Source: Stenogyne calaminthoides
Lineage: Eukaryota; Streptophyta; Magnoliopsida; Lamiales; Lamiaceae
Direction of reading: 5' to 3'
Assembly (NCBI GenBank): GCA_037126765.1
Contig: JBBCBC010000027.1
Span: 3,682,406 to 3,746,405, forward strand
Length of the DNA stretch: 64,000 nt
Position numbers and translations under genes: made by a program
Shown: positions 58,915 to 64,000 of the stretch, piece by piece
How positions within the stretch are numbered: the stretch's first letter is position 1
Layout of the letters: every line of letters begins with the position of its first letter
Notes under the pieces: model-generated
Databases searched by the model: none
What the model was told of the DNA's origin: nothing
What the model saw: the letters and a program-made list of their open reading frames with translations, nothing else

Positions 58915-59126
58915 AGGTAAGCATTGCACTATAATGTATTTTAGAGTCATATAATTTTTATATTAAAATAACTAATTTACTTATAGTGAATCGCAACTAT
59001 TAATATATAAAAATAATTATATAATTTAGTGTAAAAATATTATAATTTTTATTATAAAAAAATTGTATTTATTCTTAAATGTATTATTAATGCATGGTGC
59101 ACCTAAATGCACATGAAACTCATTTA
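58915..59126. mobile_element. Hairpin MITE, 'gcacggtg' family
   Basis: The left arm 'gcactataatgtattttagag' (21 bp) and a right arm ending 'atgcatggtgcacc' are inverted relatives of the other copies in the window. The centre is very AT-rich. Confidence 0.55.
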
Positions 59127-59156
59127 AATAATTGTTGTTTTAGTCTTCTAAAAAAA

Positions 59157-59191
59157 TAAAAATAATAATAATAATAATAATAATAATAATT
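59157..59191. repeat. (AAT)n microsatellite
   Basis: About ten AAT units in AT-rich intergenic DNA. Confidence 0.85.
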
Positions 59192-59831
59192 GTTATCTTA
59201 TTCTATTTTATTTAAATTGATTTATTCGTAAAAAGAGTTGCAAAACTCCAGTCCGATACATGTTACTATGAAGTACTTATTTATTACTCTCTTCGATCTA
59301 ATTTTGATTATCCACTTTACATAAATAATCGTCCTAATTTTATTTAGGGTTAATTCTAAATAAATACACAACATTTTGTTTAAATATCAATTTAATCACG
59401 GTCTTTAATATTATAGTGAAAAAGTTCAACCTTTAATATTGTTGCAAATCAATACTCATTTTTCTCCTCCGGTCGATGATTGATGACATGGCTCGCCGGA
59501 GCGTGTGGACCATTGCCATGTGGAATTACACACATTAAAAAAATATAAAAAATCCACATCATGCCTACATAAACAAATAACAACTTTTACAATTTGAATG
59601 ACACTTTTTACTACAAATTAAAAAATAACTTCTGGAAATAAATAAAACTATCATCACTTTTCAAAACAAGGATTACACATTTAATACACTTTCTAATAAA
59701 AAAGAATTCATATTTGTGCGTGACCTCAAAAGCACAGAAATCAAAACAATTGGAAAAAGAACCCTAAAGCAAACTCCGCCCAAAATTGCAACAGTTTAAT
59801 TCGCCTATCTTTTTCATGCCCAAAGCACCAA

Positions 59832-60245
59832 GTAAGTTTCTGAATTTGTCTTCTTTTCATCTTATAAAGTCGAAATTATTATATGGGTTTTGTGTTAACA
59901 ATATTATTTTAAGACAAAAACTCGTATGAGACAATCTCATATATCATTTTACGTTAAAGTAACATATATTTACACCCGCCCCTTTCATAGTATTCAATCG
60001 CCCTGCCCAAATTATGATCTGTCTCACCGTGAGACCGTCTCACGCAGAGGTGCCTCTTATTTTAATGTTTAACACAATTATTCAGGGCTTTTGAGTTTAG
60101 TTTATTAATTCAATATCTATGGGTTGAGTTTATTATTTAATGTTTATGAGTTTACTATAGACAGTGTTAGTTTAATGTGTTTTATTTACATCATACAGTT
60201 TGCAGAGCTTCATCCTTATTATTTTATTATTTTCTTTTTTTTTAG
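59832..60245 (+). other. Probable 5' UTR intron of the MULE gene
   Basis: The donor 'caa|gtaagt' at 59832 and an acceptor 'tttttttag' ending at 60245 directly before the start codon. The tract between is T-rich. Confidence 0.5.
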
Positions 60246-62578
60246 ATGGATTCTCTCTTTTCTATTTATTGGCAACATGGGGGGAAGTTTGTGACTATGG
60301 ATGGTCATTTATTGTATCAAGGGGGAAACCTTACACCTCAACATGGCTTAGATGTAGACAGAGTAGGTTATCTGGATTTAGTTGATCAAGTGGGGAAAAT
60401 GGGATATACACTTAAAAAGATGTGCTACAGAGTCCCATGGATTCCTATGTTTGCAATGAGGGAAATTAAAGACGATAAAGAGGTTATGGAGATGGTACAA
60501 CATATCATGAAGAAAAAACAAAAGGTGATTGAGGTCTATATTGAGGGGAATAAGGTTGTTGCTGAAGGGGGAGGGGAAGAGGGTAATCCAGTTGGTGATA
60601 CAGATGAGGATTTTGAATTTAATCCAATTGAAGATAGTGACACAGAGGATGATGAGCTTTCAGATGATGAGGAGTATATGGAAGCAAGAAAGAACTTGAC
60701 AGACTTTAAGAAGATGAAAAATAAGACAATAGCTGATGATGATGTTATAGTGCAAGTGAGCCCTGCAGCATTACCAAAAACAATGCCAAACTTGAAGAAG
60801 GCAATAACAGAAGGTGATTGTGTTAGTGACTATGGTGACTCATCTGGGGATGTTAAATCCTTGGATTCTAGTGAGGAAGATGAGATGCTTTCATCAACTG
60901 GAAGTAGCAGATGGAAGAAGGAAAGTAAAGTGATTTATGATTCAAAGTGTGATCATAATTCACTTGAATTAAAGATTGGGATGAGGTTTGAAAACATCTC
61001 ACAATGTAAGGCAGCTGTACAAAGGGTTGCCATCTTGTGTTGGAGAAATATGAATGTGTTGAGAAGTAGCAGAAAACAACTACAAGTGACATGCGTTCAT
61101 GGGTGTCCATTTAGGTTATATGCTAGTGTCATTCACAGTGAGAACAATGTTGCAATTAAATCATTGGTGACTGAGCACAGGTGTTCAAGGGAGATGAGAA
61201 ATAGACAAGCAACTTCCAATTGGCTTGCAGATGAATACATGCATAAGTTTAAACGGAACCCAAATTGGTCTGCACTAGAATTGAAAGATGATGCCATGGA
61301 TACTTATGCACTAGATGTTGACAGGAGCAAGTGTTATAGGGCAAAGCACTTAGCTCTGAACAAGCTGAGGGGCACAGTAGCTGAGCACTATGGGCAGTTG
61401 AGGCAATATTGTGCTGAGTTACTAAGGGTCGATAGCCAGGGCAGGTTCGAATTTTTGCTTGATGATCATGGTCAACTTGAGGGTTTTTTCATTGGGTTTA
61501 GTGGATTGAAGCAGGGATTTCTAGCAGGGTGCAGACCCATAATTGGCCTTGATGGATGCTTTCTGAAAACCTTTTTTTAGGTGGAACCCTACTGACAGCT
61601 GTAGCAAAGGATGGAAACAACCAAATGTTTCCAATATGTTGGGCTGTTGCAGCAACTGAAAATGAGTTTTATTGGAAATGGTTCATTAACATATTGATGC
61701 AAGAACTAAAAAATGGTCGATGGATTTGGATGGACATTTATGAGTGACCAGCAGAAGGGCCTTACTGCTGCAATTAAATCATTAGCACCTTTTGCAGAGC
61801 ACAGAAATTGTGCTAGACATGTGTATTGTATCATTGGAAGAAGGAATTTAAGGGCCAAACACTCAAAGGATGTTTTTGGAAAGCAACAAATTGTACAAAT
61901 CCAGCAGCTCTTCAGCATGCTCTTGTAGAGATGAAAGAAGTTGATGAGGCAGCCTACAATAACTTTGTGGAGAGAGAGACACATAGATTTTGTAAGGCAT
62001 ACATAACTGATGTTCCTAAGTCTGATATGATTAACAACAATGTGACTGAAACTTTCAATGGCTATATAGTTAAGGCCAGAGCCAAACACATAATTGGTAT
62101 GCTGGAGGACATTAGGTGTGCACTGATGATAAGGATGTATGAAAAGTATACAGATGCTTGTAGTCTGGGAGAGAGATTGTGCCCTAGAATTATAAGAAAG
62201 TTGGAGGAAGTTAGGTTAGGTATGCTAGTAGAAACTGCATTTGTAAACCAAGTATAGGTGGAAAATTCCAAGTGGTGATAGGTGTTAATGGATATGTTGT
62301 TGATTTGGATGGTCAGACATGCTCTTGTAGAGATGTGCTCATGCTTGTGCATCAATACACTTTATGCATAAGGATCCTGCAGACTTCGTGCATAGGTACT
62401 ACACTGTTGAAAGGATGCAGGACCAAGTGGTGCAGGAGGAAGTGCAATTGCATCTGGCAATGACCATAAACTCTATTCAAAAGAGAGAAATTGCAAAGGA
62501 GAAAAGAATGGCAAATCAGGGACATGGTCTATTGGTTTGTGAAGGCTCTGGCAATATTTATATGAAAGTAAGCTTCTA
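60246..62578 (+). pseudogene. MULE (Mutator-like) transposase, frameshifted
   Basis: A 444-codon frame opens with a PB1-like N-terminal domain ('MDSLFSIYWQHGGKFVTMDG'), then a long acidic linker. A MuDR-type DNA-binding region follows ('IGMRFENISQCKAAVQ', 'CVHGCPFRLYAS'), then the start of the DDE transposase core with catalytic Asp in 'IIGLDGCFLK'. The frame stops at 61580 within a run of seven T. The core continues in other frames: 'AVAKDGNNQMFPICWAVAA', then 'FMSDQQKGLTAAIKSL' with the second Asp, then 'NNNVTETFNGYIVKARAKHI'. A SWIM-type zinc remnant 'GQTCSC' follows at about 62309-62335. At least four frame changes make it inactive. An intact enzyme would cut and paste Mutator-like DNA. 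Confidence 0.82.
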
Positions 62579-64000
62579 ACTATCTAATACATGCAATGAA
62601 GTGCATAATTATGTAGCTAGTATACATGTCTTGAGATTTTATATGTATTTGTTGTAGCCACCTGGCTTCTTGTTCATTAGTAATCTTCATTGGAAGAGGG
62701 TCATACGATGAATGTGATGTTGTAATCTATGTTGTAATCAAAGGTTATGTTTCTTAGGTGTGCTTGTTGTTCATTAGTTGCTTGCTAATAGAATGAGTTC
62801 CAAAAGAGCATGGATTTTTCACAACAACTCTTGCTCAAAATTTAATACCATGAAAGTGTCATTAAATTGATTGATTTACCCCGTCTACTTTTACAATTTC
62901 CTGGACAGACTCTTCGTAATTGTAAATCAAAGATTACAATTCACAACTAATAAAAAATTACACTAACAACTAATAGAGAACTCAAAGATTACATCACAAT
63001 AAACAACTAAGCAAATCAAGTTTTGTTTACATAATTAATAAACAACTAAGGCATCATGGTGGTAGCCTCCCACCACCTGGTAAAATGCTAAGCAAAACAA
63101 CCAATATCAAGTACACCATCAAAACAATAAACAACATCCTTGATAACTCCTTCTACTTTAAAATTGATTCCTGGAATTTTTTTTCTTCTGCATTGCCAAT
63201 GTTTCTCCATTCATTCTCCTTATTAACTCCATTTTTATATTCTGCAATTTCTCTTCTAACATGGCCGCCTCCTTCGAACTATGTCCTACAATTGAACTTC
63301 AATATTGTTCTTCCTTTGAGAAAATCTAGCAGCAACAACCAATATCGATCTGTTGAGCAAAATAAATTACTTGGATTATATTTGAAAAACACACAAATAA
63401 GAATTCTGGCATGTATACATCACATATAAGATACATACGAGAAGGATCCAAACTAGTATTAATAAACAAGGTTATTCTCATGTCATCTAATAACTCTATT
63501 GGGGTTCCATAAAATATAAATAATGGGTGGTAATGGGAGGTACTACTATATATAAGCTCTTCAAATCTTGAACAAAATTCAACAATAATAAGAATTCTAA
63601 TCACAACCCACCATACGAAAACACAGAAGGTTAAGAAACCAATGTTATTATGCTAACTGTTGATTAGTCTATAACTATTGCACGGATAAGACAAAAATAA
63701 AATTTTTAATTGCAAACCACCATACGAAGACACAGAAAGTTAAGAAAAACAACAATGGCGTTCTATTGACCAAACCAAAGTCCAACAACCAACGAATTAA
63801 ATCTCACACAATATACCGAATCCAAATTTATCTCAATAACTCCAGCAATCAAAACTATGAATTCGACCAAACTAATATTTTACAGACAACAACTTAAACT
63901 TCTATATACCTATATATAAAGATAATATGTTTCCAATGAACATAACAAAAAGATGAACACCTCATAAGCTCTGAGAGGAAGAATTTAAATTTTAACCATT
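62579..64000. other. Downstream flank of the MULE, no gene seen
   Basis: AT-rich. The first about 200 bp look like the transposase 3' UTR. No confident MULE terminal inverted repeat was found. The short frames here lack recognisable domains. Confidence 0.45.

Noticed and set aside
59341..62890. Possible MULE terminal inverted repeats near 59341-59410 and 62836-62880
   Set aside because: Only short words such as 'atcaatttaat' pair. The match is too weak in AT-rich DNA to call ends.
1..64000. tRNA, rRNA or organelle-derived insertions
   Set aside because: I saw no cloverleaf with conserved A/B boxes and no organelle gene fragments. A covariance-model scan would be needed to exclude them fully.

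Overview
The window is plant nuclear DNA, most likely from a eudicot. It is AT-rich, has GT-AG introns, many TA-flanked Stowaway-like MITEs and large LTR retrotransposons, and carries a plant-specific PHD-SWIB-Plus3-GYF-CCCH gene. I cannot name the species. I recognised no tRNA, rRNA or CRISPR array, and nothing bacterial.

Layout. (1) 1-5545: intergenic DNA with MITEs and a three-exon gene for a small SUMO-like protein (2764-3289) that lacks the C-terminal Gly-Gly. (2) 5546-42031: a 36.5-kb transposon block of two related Gypsy retrotransposons back to back. Gypsy-1 lies on the minus strand (5546-19124, target duplication AGTAT). Gypsy-2 lies on the plus strand (19389-42031, target duplication AGTTA). 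Only 264 bp separate them. Gypsy-2 is split by a minus-strand Copia element (27525-36634). Without the Copia both Gypsy copies are about 13.5 kb. Both carry gag-PR-RT-RNaseH-INT plus a long antisense gene between integrase and the 3' LTR that has its own TATA box. (3) 42032-45800: more hairpin MITEs and a second SUMO-like gene (43419-44373) broken by one extra A. (4) 45829-54615: a 12-exon minus-strand gene of the NERD / zinc-finger CCCH 19/44 type, with an AT-hook, PHD finger, SWIB, Plus3, GYF, GW/WG motifs and CCCH finger. Two exons each have a single-base indel. (5) 54.6-64 kb: MITE-rich intergenic DNA and a decayed MULE (Mutator-like) transposase gene at 60246-62578.

History that can be read. 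A short intergenic segment X recurs at about 77-440, 4190-4440 and 45600-45790. The order X, SUMO-like, X, SUMO-like, X shows that a roughly 4-kb tandem array was split by the transposon block. It also predicts another copy just left of the window. The most unusual content is this array of diglycine-less SUMO-like genes. Next are the divergent Gypsy pair with inward-reading antisense genes, and the isolated one-base indels in otherwise clean exons, which may be real decay or assembly error.
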